A DNA stretch of 17,027 bases from contig JAVBPQ010000117.1 of the NCBI GenBank assembly GCA_031549525.1, forward strand, positions 1-17,027, read 5' to 3'. Source of the stretch: WQUF01 sp031549525 (GTDB taxonomy: Bacteria; Bacillota; Clostridia; Clostridiales; Clostridiaceae). Below the pieces are notes generated by a model that was not told where the DNA came from, ran no database searches, and saw only the letters and a list, made by a program, of their open reading frames with translations. Made by a program: the position numbers and the translations under genes. Below are positions 1 to 7,064 of this stretch, in pieces (the first letter of the stretch is position 1; every line of letters begins with the position of its first letter).

Positions 1-225
1 AATGTTATAATTGTATTGAAAGACAAGTTTCTTTAAATTACTTTTTCGCTCTTAGCTATTTAACAATTTTGACTAGGTAGAAGATAGGGTGTCTGCAGTA
101 AGCAGAAAAGAGTACTCGCGCTTTGCCTAGAATTTCGAAATTAAAAAAGCTATGATTGCATAAGTTTTTATTATAATTTTTTACTGAAAAAAATATTATA
201 TTATCAAATAGAAAGGAAGGAAGAT
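1..225. other. Intergenic, no gene recognised
   Basis: No convincing coding frame is visible on either strand. A small hairpin is possible at 92-106 (TCTGC / GCAGA around a 5-base loop). A good ribosome binding site, AAAGGAAGG, sits near 212-220 and serves the small gene that starts at 226. A TATAAT at 172-177 could be a -10 box, but no -35 box stands at the right distance. Confidence 0.4.
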
Positions 226-352
226 ATGAAGGAAATAATAAATAAAAGAGCTATCCAAGTTGTTAGAGCAACTTGAAAAGCTTATAATCAAGATTATTTC
301 AAGCCTAGGTTGGATAACTACCTTGATTATAATCATAAGGGGTATTAAATAA
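226..352 (+). pseudogene. Frameshifted gene for a tiny hydrophobic membrane protein
   Basis: A strong ribosome binding site (AAAGGAAGG, 5 bases before the ATG) precedes an ATG at 226 that reads MKEIINK and then hits TGA at 274. From the AAAA run at 244-247 the +1 frame stays open to a TAA at 350-352. It encodes an acidic/basic amphipathic start (KELSKLLEQLEKL) and then a hydrophobic helix (IIKIISSLGWITTLIIIIR). Removing one A would give a single protein of about 41 residues with a charged N-terminus, one membrane-type helix and a basic tail. This is seen directly; that the two frames belong to one gene is inference. It may be an inactivated gene, a phase-variable A-run, or less likely a programmed +1 frameshift. 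The size and layout resemble small membrane peptides such as type I toxins or mobile-element peptides, but no family is recognised. An 11-bp inverted repeat (282-292 / 322-332) lies inside the coding part. Confidence 0.5.
282..332. repeat. Inverted repeat, 11-bp arms
   Basis: TTATAATCAAG at 282-292 is exactly complementary to CTTGATTATAA at 322-332, across a 29-base spacer. A second hairpin, CAAGTTG (256-262) with CAACTTG (269-275), lies just upstream. Both fall within the frameshifted small gene, so an RNA structure covering that gene is possible. No run of T follows, so a terminator is unlikely. Confidence 0.5.
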
Positions 353-417
353 CCTTATTAGAGTAGGACTACATACCCTATAAAATAAATATATATTATT
401 TCTTTCATAAAAATAAT

Positions 418-531
418 ATGAAAAATGAATTATTAAAATCATTATTTGACTTATTACTCGTAACACTCAGGCTAATAGGCTTGATTGCAGTTTTAGTAGT
501 GTTTATTATAACAATCTTAAAAATGATTTAA
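418..531 (+). CDS. Possible single-helix membrane peptide, 37 residues
   Basis: An open frame from ATG 418 to TAA 529-531 encodes 37 residues. The N-terminus carries charges (MKNELLKSLFDLL), a single strongly hydrophobic segment follows at about residues 13-34 (LIGLIAVLVVFIITIL), and the end is basic and short. The composition is typical of a one-pass membrane peptide. The weak point is the lack of a clear ribosome binding site before the ATG. It lies 65 bases after the frameshifted small hydrophobic gene and shares its plan of charged amphipathic start plus one helix, so the two could be related. Type I toxin, mobile-element peptide and chance AT-rich frame are all possible. No family is recognised. 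Confidence 0.3.
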   Translation: MKNELLKSLFDLLLVTLRLIGLIAVLVVFIITILKMI

Positions 532-575
532 GTAGATAGTAAAATGATAAAATTTAAGAACTAAACCACTATGGG

Positions 576-818
576 CTAGAAGTCAATAGGTTTAAATTGC
601 GGATAGAAGCCGCCTAAAGAATCCCCAACGTTAAAATTATCTACTTTTATAGTTTCTGCTACATCTTGGTTTTTAATATATTCTGCCGCTTGCTACAAAA
701 TACCTTCTTGCCTAAATATGCCTTATTCAATAGGTTGCATGCTCTATCCTAATTGTTATTTAGCTTAGCCGATATTTAATTTTTCTATTTAGAGTATTTT
801 TTAATATTTACTTTCATA
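576..818 (-). pseudogene. Possible relic of the C-terminus of an unknown gene
   Basis: Read on the minus strand, positions 692 down to 579 form 38 stop-free codons with a protein-like composition (pieces: QAAEYIKNQDVAETIKVDNF and GGFYPQFKPIDF), closed by TAG at 578-576. The same frame upstream reads protein-like stretches (SMQPIE, GIFRQEGIL, KLNIG) broken by TAG or TAA at 693, 723, 744, 756, 765, 789 and 801. Each broken position would be Gln if one C had not become T. Stops are about this frequent in random AT-rich DNA, so the upstream half is weak evidence; the last 38 codons are the better part. No family is recognised and no start is visible. It would be a gene end left in a decayed mobile element next to the ParB-like gene. 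Confidence 0.25.
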
Positions 819-850
819 TACACATAAAATTAATATAAGGAGCCGTTTTT

Positions 851-1909
851 ATGAATATGTTTAATGATATGGGATTTAATATAGAAATAATTATTGGAAA
901 GGATTTTTCACCTAAACAAAGAGCAAAAAATGATCCTTTAAGAGCAAAGATAATCGATTTAGGCGTTGATGATAAGGGTGATATAACTGAAGAAGAGAGA
1001 AAAGAGGTTATTGAATCCTTAAAGAAAACTGAAGCTATGAGATCTGATAATTTTTCTTGTGGTGTTAATATACATGAGAATCTTCAATATGTTGATATCT
1101 CTAGCCTTGAGCATGCTCCTCAAAACTTGTATCCGTGTCCCCTATCTCAAAAAGATGAGCTTATAAAATTAATCGCCTCCATTCAAAGTGTGGGATTAAT
1201 TGAACCTATTATCATTGCAGGGTTTAAAGATTATGATAAATATCATATAATCTGTGGAAGAGCTAGAATTCTTGCTTATAAGGATTTATTTAAAGCTACT
1301 AAGTCAGAAAAATACCTTAAGATTCCTGCTTTTGTTTTAGATGAGGATAGGATAAATGTTGCAAGGGAATTATGTGAAGAATTTGGCATGAGCAAATCGA
1401 GCATATATAACTATATAACCTTAGGGAATTTAGCTATAGAAATTCAGGCCCTAATCTGGGATAATAAACTCTCAAATCAAGCAGGTCTATTATTATCAAA
1501 TGTAAATCATGAAACACAGCTTAAAATAGTTGAGACTATTGGAGTAAAGAAGTTAAATGATATACGTCTTTTAAAATTCTTATGTGATAAGCGCAAAAAA
1601 AATCTCACAGAAAAAGAGATTCTACATATACAAGAAAAATTGGATAATTACCCACTAAAGAAAATACACTTTTCTATAAATGTATCTAGAGAAATTGCAG
1701 GAGATTTTATGGATACAATATCTGAATTTAAAGCATCAAAGACAAAAAAGCTAGATAACGGTGCTAAAAAGTTCAATATGCACAAGTTCTTTAGTGTAAA
1801 TTATAACAAAGATGTTATGGAGACATTTTTAAAATCGAAAACTATAAACACTGTTTTATTAGATAGGGTTTTAGTAAAGAATCTTGAGGAATTAAAAGAA
1901 ATAAAATAA
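851..1909 (+). CDS. ParB-like DNA-binding protein with a shortened N-terminal domain
   Basis: The 352-residue product resembles plasmid- or phage-type ParB proteins. Residues about 78-164 match the ParB/Srx fold: a strand-helix region (DELIKLIASIQSVGLIEPIII) and the box CGRAR at 135-139, which corresponds to the GERR nucleotide-binding box. Residues about 171-194 form a helix-turn-helix (EEFGMSKSSIYNYITLGNL), and a long charged C-terminal region follows. Between VLDED (about 162-166) and INVAREL (168 on) the usual 30-45 residues with the ENxxR box are absent, so part of the CTP-binding pocket is missing. An AAGGAG site 8 bases before the ATG supports the start. No ParA partner or parS-like site was found in the window. 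Partition, or regulation in a mobile element, is inferred; the shortened form may be inactive or specialised. Confidence 0.7.
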   Translation: MNMFNDMGFNIEIIIGKDFSPKQRAKNDPLRAKIIDLGVDDKGDITEEERKEVIESLKKTEAMRSDNFSCGVNIHENLQYVDISSLEHAPQNLYPCPLSQKDELIKLIASIQSVGLIEPIIIAGFKDYDKYHIICGRARILAYKDLFKATKSEKYLKIPAFVLDEDRINVARELCEEFGMSKSSIYNYITLGNLAIEIQALIWDNKLSNQAGLLLSNVNHETQLKIVETIGVKKLNDIRLLKFLCDKRKKNLTEKEILHIQEKLDNYPLKKIHFSINVSREIAGDFMDTISEFKASKTKKLDNGAKKFNMHKFFSVNYNKDVMETFLKSKTINTVLLDRVLVKNLEELKEIK

Positions 1910-2311
1910 AAACTATATTTAATAAATCATCATCATTAAATAATCTAAGAGGGGTAATACGGAATTGTAAAAGAGGGTTCCTGCTATATCTAGCATATAG
2001 GGGAATTTCAAATATAAAATTATAAGTTCTGTTTTTTTAGAGAAAGTGATCAGGACTATTTATTGTATACTATTTTTAAAGGTATATTGCTTAATGTATA
2101 AATAAATCAAATTTTACACAAAAACTCACATAAAAACCAATACTAGTTATTAAAATAAATAAAAGTGAGTGTTAGCATTTAAAAATTCCATATTTGGACT
2201 AATATGCATTAGTTAATTGAGCTTCAAATGAAAGATTGCTTGGTTTTCTCTCTTGTTACAATACATAAGATGAAGCATGTATTATAATGCTATTAAATTA
2301 AGTGTTATAAA
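1910..2311. other. Long intergenic stretch, no gene recognised
   Basis: About 400 bases without a convincing frame. Two small hairpins are visible: CTATAT / ATATAG near 1984-2000, and ACTAAT / ATTAGT around ATGC at 2198-2213. A TATAAT at 2283-2288 could be a -10 box for the gene at 2312, but no good -35 box is found. The stretch has the look of decayed accessory DNA. Confidence 0.4.
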
Positions 2312-2995
2312 ATGATATTTACAACAAAACAAATTGAGGAAGATATTATTGAAAATTTTAATAAAAAATATAAGGCTTTTGGCAATTTTGTTAATTCAAA
2401 GGGGTTGTGGGATGATTGTATTTCAGCATTAAGAGATGCAACACTTATGAATAACATTATATTTTGTAATGATATTCATAATATTCCGCCAGTTCACACG
2501 TTTCTTAAAGTTAAATCGCTTAAAAATGACTTAACTGTTCAAGAAAAAGAACAAGTTTTTAAAGTTTCAACATTCACTAAAATAAAGATTTTTGATACAG
2601 ATGCAGAAATGCTACTTCTTAAAGAGGCCAAAGATTCAACAAATTATTATGGTGATTTAGAAATTGAATCACAAAAGGAAATTAAGAGATATATCAAGTT
2701 AAATTTTAATGATGATAATATTAATAAAGAAACCTCAAAATCAAATAATGTTATTAATATAAGTATAGGTAGATTTGGATATTTATTCTCTTTTTATACG
2801 TTATATAGATATGTTCTTCCTGAGTTTAAGGAAGAAGTTTGTTTGATTTTACTTGAATGCATTGATAAAACTGCTATTAAAGCTAATAGTAAGAAGCATT
2901 ATAGTAAAGTATATTATCTCATTCAAAACTTAAAAGAACTTGATAAAAAGGAAAGAGTAATTTATGTAAAAAAGAAACTTCTTGATATATGGTGA
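2312..2995 (+). CDS. Hypothetical protein, 227 residues
   Basis: Not recognised. The protein is soluble-looking, rich in Lys, Asn and Ile, with no signal peptide, clear membrane segment or cysteine motif. A low-complexity, Asn/Asp-rich linker lies at about residues 132-148, and the C-terminus is helical and basic (KKERVIYVKKKLLDIW). The ATG at 2312 is the first possible start after an in-frame TAA at 2294, and no ribosome binding site precedes it. Translation may therefore be weak, leaderless from the TATAAT at 2283-2288, or lost. It stands alone between the ParB-like gene and the terminator at 3031-3064, so context gives no function beyond membership of the accessory region. Confidence 0.55.
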   Translation: MIFTTKQIEEDIIENFNKKYKAFGNFVNSKGLWDDCISALRDATLMNNIIFCNDIHNIPPVHTFLKVKSLKNDLTVQEKEQVFKVSTFTKIKIFDTDAEMLLLKEAKDSTNYYGDLEIESQKEIKRYIKLNFNDDNINKETSKSNNVINISIGRFGYLFSFYTLYRYVLPEFKEEVCLILLECIDKTAIKANSKKHYSKVYYLIQNLKELDKKERVIYVKKKLLDIW

Positions 2996-3030
2996 AATAC
3001 CAGCATTTAAAAAAATATTAAAATTATAAA

Positions 3031-3064
3031 AAACTGGTCAATTTTAAATTTGACCAGTTTTTTG
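3031..3064. terminator. Two-way intrinsic terminator
   Basis: AAACTGGTCAA (3031-3041) pairs exactly with TTGACCAGTTT (3050-3060) around an 8-base loop. A T run follows on the plus strand and an A run precedes, so it can end both the hypothetical gene (plus) and nrdJ (minus), whose stop is only a few bases away. Confidence 0.9.
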
Positions 3065-3069
3065 TATAA

Positions 3070-6063
3070 TTATGAACATCCAGTTGTAGAACCACAATCA
3101 AGGCAAACCATACATGTGCCATTTTTAACCATCCTTGTAGATGAACAATTTGGGCATGTCGTTCCATATATTTTTTCACCTTGAACATCTTCCTCAGCAT
3201 TTTTTATATGAAGAGTATGAAGAGGGTGGTGAGGGAGGTCATTAAATATTTCGTCATTTTCAGGTTTAACCTGTACCCTTGAAAAATCACCAAGCTCTAT
3301 ATCTATAATCTTGCTTATAAGATCTGATATGGAAGAGACATACTTTATATAAGGATGCTTTTGTACAAATCCATAAGGCTCATATTTTTGACCTCTTAGC
3401 ATTTTAGATATATCCTTTGGAGGTACATGATACTGAAGCATTCTAGATATAGCTTTTGATAAGGAATTTAAAAGCCCTGTAATTATGCTTCCTTCTCTAT
3501 CTGTAGTTATATATATTTCTGATATTTCGTTGTTATCTCGTCTATTTACAGTGGTGTAAATCTTAACATCTTCAATCTGTGCAGGATGAGTTCTTCCAGT
3601 TCTTATGCCAACTACTCTTTCTCTGTAAGATATCCTCCTTGTTTGCCTATCCTCCTTTAGAAGCTTTGCATAATTTAATAAAGCATCATAGGATAGATTT
3701 TCAAGGTTTACATTATTTGAATCAGTGAGGGAAGTATTGAGAGGCTGTGCTGCTTTTGATGCATCTCTATACACCGTAAGCCCTTTTATTCCAAGTTTCC
3801 AGGCAGATATAACTATATTCTCTATATCAAAAACAGTGGATTCTTTAGGGAGGTTAACAGTCTTTGAAATTGCACCTGAAACCATAGGAGCTATTGCTGC
3901 CATCATCAGTACATGACCTGTAGGCGCTATATATCTATTTCCATTTCCACATTTATTTGAAGTATCAAATATTGCAATATGTTCATTTTTTAAACCAGGA
4001 GCGTCTTCAATTTTGCTACTTTTTTCTATATACTTTGTTATATCTTTTATATCATTATCACTATACCCAAGGGATTTAAGGGATGAACTAATTTCAGGGT
4101 TAGTGAGCACCATAGAACCTCCCCCAACAAGCTTTTTATAAACTATATGGGAGAAAAAGGGTTCAATGGATGTTGCACCAGAATCCATTGCAAATGAAAT
4201 GGTTCCTGTAGGTGCTATTACTGAAACCTGTGCATTTCTAAAACCATATTTTTCACCACTTAAAAGAGCACTTTCCCAGGATTTTTTAAAAATACCTATA
4301 AGTGATTCATGAGAAGTGCTTTTTAAAAAGCTTCTATCAGGAATATATGGTTTGTAATTTAAATCTTCAAATTTGTATATATCTATTGAATTTTTAGTTA
4401 TAGCTTCGGACTTTAATAATAAAAGTGGGTCTGCAATTCTAACATGATTTCTCATAACTTTTTGCATATATTCTTTATTTAGTGAGTATTTTTCAAATGG
4501 ACCCGCTTCCTTTGCCATAAGAGAAGATATATAGTAGGATTGTCCAGTTAAAGTTCCAATTAAAATTTGCGTTATAGCCCTTGCTTCGTTTGAGTCATAA
4601 GGATAACCCATAGTCATAAGAAGAGAGGCTAAATTTGATACACCAAGACCTGTGGTTCTGAAGTTATAGGTTTTCCTAGCTATAGCCTCAGTGGGAAACT
4701 GGCCTTTGAATATAGATGCTTCAAGCACCAATTGGGATAAGGATATGATATGCAAAAAACCTTCCCCATCAAATTCTTTTTTATTTATATCATAAAATTT
4801 ATATAGATTTATAGAAGCTAAATTGCAGGATGTATCATCAATAAAGCTATATTCGCCACAGGGGTTTGTGGAATTTATCTGGTTATAAGGTGCATTTAAA
4901 TTTCCATCCTCTCCCTTAGGGCAAGTATGCCATCCGTTAAAAGTATCCTTAAATAGGGGAGCAGGATCAGCACAAGACCAAGCACCTTTGATAAAGCTAT
5001 TCCATATTTCTGATACCTTTATTTCTCTATCTAAGGAGGAATCCACTCTTCCTTTTAGTGAAATTGTAGAATCAGGATTATCTTTTAAATTGAGGACCTT
5101 TTTCATAAAATCATCAGAGAACATCACTGAGTTATTTGAGTTTTGACCAGAAACTGTCTCATATGCTTCTCCATTTATATCTGAATCGTAACCCATTTTA
5201 AAGAGTGCTCTAACCTTTTCTTCTTCTTTAGATTTCCAATTTATAAAATCTAAAATCTCTGGATGGTCCTCATTTAAGCATACCATTTTAGCAGCTCTTC
5301 TTGTTGTTCCTCCTGATTTTATAGCTCCAGCATTTCTATCTAGCGCTTTTAAAAAGCTCATAAGACCTGAAGATACACCACCACCTGAGAGTTTTTCTCC
5401 TTTAGCTCTTATTGGCGAAAAATTTGTCCCAGTTCCTGAGCCTCCTTTAAAAAGCTTTGTTTCTGTGACAAAATGGTCTGTTATTGAATTTTCACCAAGG
5501 AGCTTATCTTCAATGGAGAGTATAAAACATGCTGAAGCTTGAGTTTTTGAATAATTATCTTCAGATAGCATGACCTCTTTTTTTTGAGGATTAAAATAAT
5601 AGTTCCCTTGAGGTTCGCCCTTTATTCCATAAGCATAATTTAAGCCTGTGTTGAACCATTGGGGCGAATTTGGAGCATACATCTGATTTAAAAGCCCATA
5701 AACCATTTCATCATAGAAGATTTTAGATTCATCATTTTTTAACAAACCTTCTTCGATCAAAGCTTCTGTCCAAAAACCAACCATTCTATGAGCAATCTGC
5801 CTCATAGAATTTTCATAGGTTAATCCTTCATTTTCAATTCCAGCTTTTCTAAAGTATTTAGATGCAATTATATCACAAGCGTTTTGAGAATAGTGTTCTG
5901 GAAATTCTAAATCCTTCATATCTGTTATGATCTCACCTGTTTTATAGTTCTTTAAAATAACATCTACTTTTTTCCATTTAAAAAGATCATAAACAGACAT
6001 ATCTCTTTTTTCATCTAATATTTTAGTATAATATCTCTTAACGTAATCACGAATATTTTCCAA
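3070..6063 (-). CDS. nrdJ: Adenosylcobalamin-dependent ribonucleotide reductase (class II)
   Basis: Reduces ribonucleotides to deoxyribonucleotides for DNA synthesis in the cytoplasm, using a thiyl radical made with coenzyme B12. The 997-residue chain shows the class II signature: NPCGE at 400-404 (Asn400, thiyl Cys402, Glu404), the expected disulfide pair Cys179 (QASACFILS) and Cys413 (SCNLASINL), glycine-rich GGSGTGTNFS near 207-216, and PTGTISFA in the second half. The C-terminal 30 residues carry CPNC (970-973) and CMVC/CLDC-type cysteines (984, 987, 990, 996), the zinc-ribbon-like redox tail of B12-dependent reductases. No ATP-cone is evident at the N-terminus. The start is TTG at 6061-6063, chosen because AAGGCGGTG lies 5 bases upstream and the next Met is residue 21. 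It is a single-gene unit under a cobalamin riboswitch, so expression should fall when B12 is plentiful. Confidence 0.95.
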   Translation of the reverse strand: MENIRDYVKRYYTKILDEKRDMSVYDLFKWKKVDVILKNYKTGEIITDMKDLEFPEHYSQNACDIIASKYFRKAGIENEGLTYENSMRQIAHRMVGFWTEALIEEGLLKNDESKIFYDEMVYGLLNQMYAPNSPQWFNTGLNYAYGIKGEPQGNYYFNPQKKEVMLSEDNYSKTQASACFILSIEDKLLGENSITDHFVTETKLFKGGSGTGTNFSPIRAKGEKLSGGGVSSGLMSFLKALDRNAGAIKSGGTTRRAAKMVCLNEDHPEILDFINWKSKEEEKVRALFKMGYDSDINGEAYETVSGQNSNNSVMFSDDFMKKVLNLKDNPDSTISLKGRVDSSLDREIKVSEIWNSFIKGAWSCADPAPLFKDTFNGWHTCPKGEDGNLNAPYNQINSTNPCGEYSFIDDTSCNLASINLYKFYDINKKEFDGEGFLHIISLSQLVLEASIFKGQFPTEAIARKTYNFRTTGLGVSNLASLLMTMGYPYDSNEARAITQILIGTLTGQSYYISSLMAKEAGPFEKYSLNKEYMQKVMRNHVRIADPLLLLKSEAITKNSIDIYKFEDLNYKPYIPDRSFLKSTSHESLIGIFKKSWESALLSGEKYGFRNAQVSVIAPTGTISFAMDSGATSIEPFFSHIVYKKLVGGGSMVLTNPEISSSLKSLGYSDNDIKDITKYIEKSSKIEDAPGLKNEHIAIFDTSNKCGNGNRYIAPTGHVLMMAAIAPMVSGAISKTVNLPKESTVFDIENIVISAWKLGIKGLTVYRDASKAAQPLNTSLTDSNNVNLENLSYDALLNYAKLLKEDRQTRRISYRERVVGIRTGRTHPAQIEDVKIYTTVNRRDNNEISEIYITTDREGSIITGLLNSLSKAISRMLQYHVPPKDISKMLRGQKYEPYGFVQKHPYIKYVSSISDLISKIIDIELGDFSRVQVKPENDEIFNDLPHHPLHTLHIKNAEEDVQGEKIYGTTCPNCSSTRMVKNGTCMVCLDCGSTTGCS

Positions 6064-6124
6064 AAGCGCACCGCCTTAAAACAAAAAATAAGTTATTTTT
6101 ATAGGTTTTTATTTATTATAGATA

Positions 6125-6164
6125 GCGAAAAAAATAAAGGTTTATGTTTTTAAAAATAAACCCA
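6125..6164 (-). terminator. Terminator-like expression platform of the nrdJ riboswitch
   Basis: On the minus strand GGTTTAT and ATAAACC (within 6139-6162) can pair, with a further T5/A5 segment inside, followed by a T-rich run (6138-6125). It lies between the riboswitch aptamer and the nrdJ ribosome binding site, where a B12-controlled terminator is expected. The stem is AT-rich and the alternative antiterminator has not been worked out. Confidence 0.55.
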
Positions 6165-6210
6165 TAAATGCAAACACCTCCCTATGCTCCGTAGAGATAC
6201 TGTAAAAAAT

Positions 6211-6358
6211 AAATTAGGCAGTTCTTCTGACTTAGTTTCATAAAGATCATCTCCTTCCCAGATAGACCAGTGGATACGATGACCTCTCCACAATACAGCG
6301 GCGGGACCGTTGAAGATTCTAACTTCATTCCCTATTAAACAATTTTTATTGTACCTAA
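6211..6358 (-). promoter_or_regulatory. Cobalamin (B12) riboswitch upstream of nrdJ
   Basis: Read on the minus strand, the leader holds the conserved blocks of the cobalamin aptamer in order: AATAGGGAATGAAG, AATC, then CGGTCCCGCCGCTGTA, then TCCACTGG, then GGGAAGG with GATGA, and finally AGTCAGAAGAACTGCC at 6232-6217. Weak pairing of the ends (TTAGG with CCTAA) suits a P1 stem. The family normally lowers expression of B12 synthesis, uptake or B12-dependent enzyme genes when adenosylcobalamin binds. Here it would control the B12-dependent reductase. It starts a few bases after the predicted transcription start. Confidence 0.93.
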
Positions 6359-6369
6359 ATTATGTATTC

Positions 6370-6398
6370 ATTATAGAAAGTAAAATATTAAAAGTCAA
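6370..6398 (-). promoter_or_regulatory. Sigma-A type promoter of the nrdJ riboswitch transcript
   Basis: On the minus strand TTGACT (6398-6393) and TATAAT (6375-6370) are separated by exactly 17 bases, a near-consensus promoter. The expected start site near 6363 falls just before the riboswitch aptamer. Confidence 0.85.
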
Positions 6399-6463
6399 TT
6401 TTAATAACATAAAAATGTTTGTTTTTCGTTTTATAATATTTAAAAAGAAAGTTCATAATATGA

Positions 6464-6469
6464 TATAAT
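6464..6469 (+). promoter_or_regulatory. Possible -10 box for the gamma-carbonic anhydrase operon
   Basis: TATAAT at 6464-6469 lies 70 bases before the ATG at 6540. No good -35 hexamer stands 16-18 bases upstream, so this is a tentative promoter. Confidence 0.4.
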
Positions 6470-6539
6470 CTAAATGTGCTTTTAATTTTTTGGATAAAAT
6501 TAATTGTGAAAGTTTAGTTAAATGAGGTGAAAAATATAA

Positions 6540-7046
6540 ATGATAAAAAGTTATAAAGGCATTGAACCTAAAGTAGATGATAGTGTTTTTATTGCAGATG
6601 GAGCATTTGTAATAGGAGATGTTACTTTAGAAGAGGGAGTATCCATTTGGTATAACACTGTATTAAGAGGAGATGAGGATAAAATCTATGTGGGAAAAAA
6701 CACAAATATTCAAGATAACTCCGTTGTACATGTGGAAATAGGCATACCTGTTAAAATTGGAGAAAATGTGACTATTGGTCATAATGCTATAATACATTGT
6801 TGTACCATAGGGAATAATTCTCTAATAGGAATGGGGAGCATAATATTAGATGGAGCTATAATTGGCAACAATACAATAGTTGCAGCAGGGTCTGTAATAC
6901 CACCTAAAAAACAATTTCCTGACGGAGTTTTGATAATGGGCTCCCCAGGAAAAGTAGCGAGAAATTTAACAGATGAAGAAAAAGAAGGCATATTGAAAAA
7001 TATGGACATATATGTAAATCTTGCAAAAGATCATAAAAAAGATTGA
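6540..7046 (+). CDS. Gamma-carbonic anhydrase-like hexapeptide-repeat protein
   Basis: A 168-residue left-handed beta-helix protein of the YrdA/PaaY/Cam group. Hexapeptide turns run from about residue 15 to 125 (IGDVTLEEG, VKIGENVTIG, CTIGNNSLIG, AIIGNNTIVA). The three expected metal-binding histidines are seen at His64 (SVVHV), His81 (IGHN) and His86 (IIHC), with the conserved Arg43-Asp45 (LRGDED) and Gln58. The family binds zinc or iron; some members hydrate CO2, others have acyl-CoA or unknown roles, so the reaction is not fixed. GAGGTG 10 bases before the ATG supports the start. It is the first gene of a plus-strand cluster; the rhomboid-like gene follows after 18 bases, so co-transcription is likely. 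Confidence 0.9.
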   Translation: MIKSYKGIEPKVDDSVFIADGAFVIGDVTLEEGVSIWYNTVLRGDEDKIYVGKNTNIQDNSVVHVEIGIPVKIGENVTIGHNAIIHCCTIGNNSLIGMGSIILDGAIIGNNTIVAAGSVIPPKKQFPDGVLIMGSPGKVARNLTDEEKEGILKNMDIYVNLAKDHKKD

Positions 7047-7064
7047 TAGGAGAGGATAGTTTTA

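Noticed and set aside
590..632. Possible right end of an IS200/IS605 element (GCGG / CCGC hairpin followed by GAATCCCC)
   Set aside because: The stem is only four pairs, no TnpA or TnpB remnant is present on the plus strand, and the same bases read as protein-like sequence on the minus strand.
576..818. Stop codon reassignment to glutamine
   Set aside because: All neighbouring genes use TAA and TAG as normal stops, and the number of stops is what random AT-rich DNA would give; decay is simpler.
2124..2169. Inverted repeat ACTCAC / GTGAGT
   Set aside because: Only six pairs over a 34-base spacer in AT-rich DNA; easily chance.
3725..3916. Plus-strand open frame inside nrdJ (and other antisense frames at 6779-7009, 8324-8608, 9268-9555, 10707-10979, 12487-12699, 13199-13486, 13876-14238, 14733-15017, 16772-16981)
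   Set aside because: All lie opposite well-supported genes, lack ribosome sites in context and have no protein-like composition of their own.
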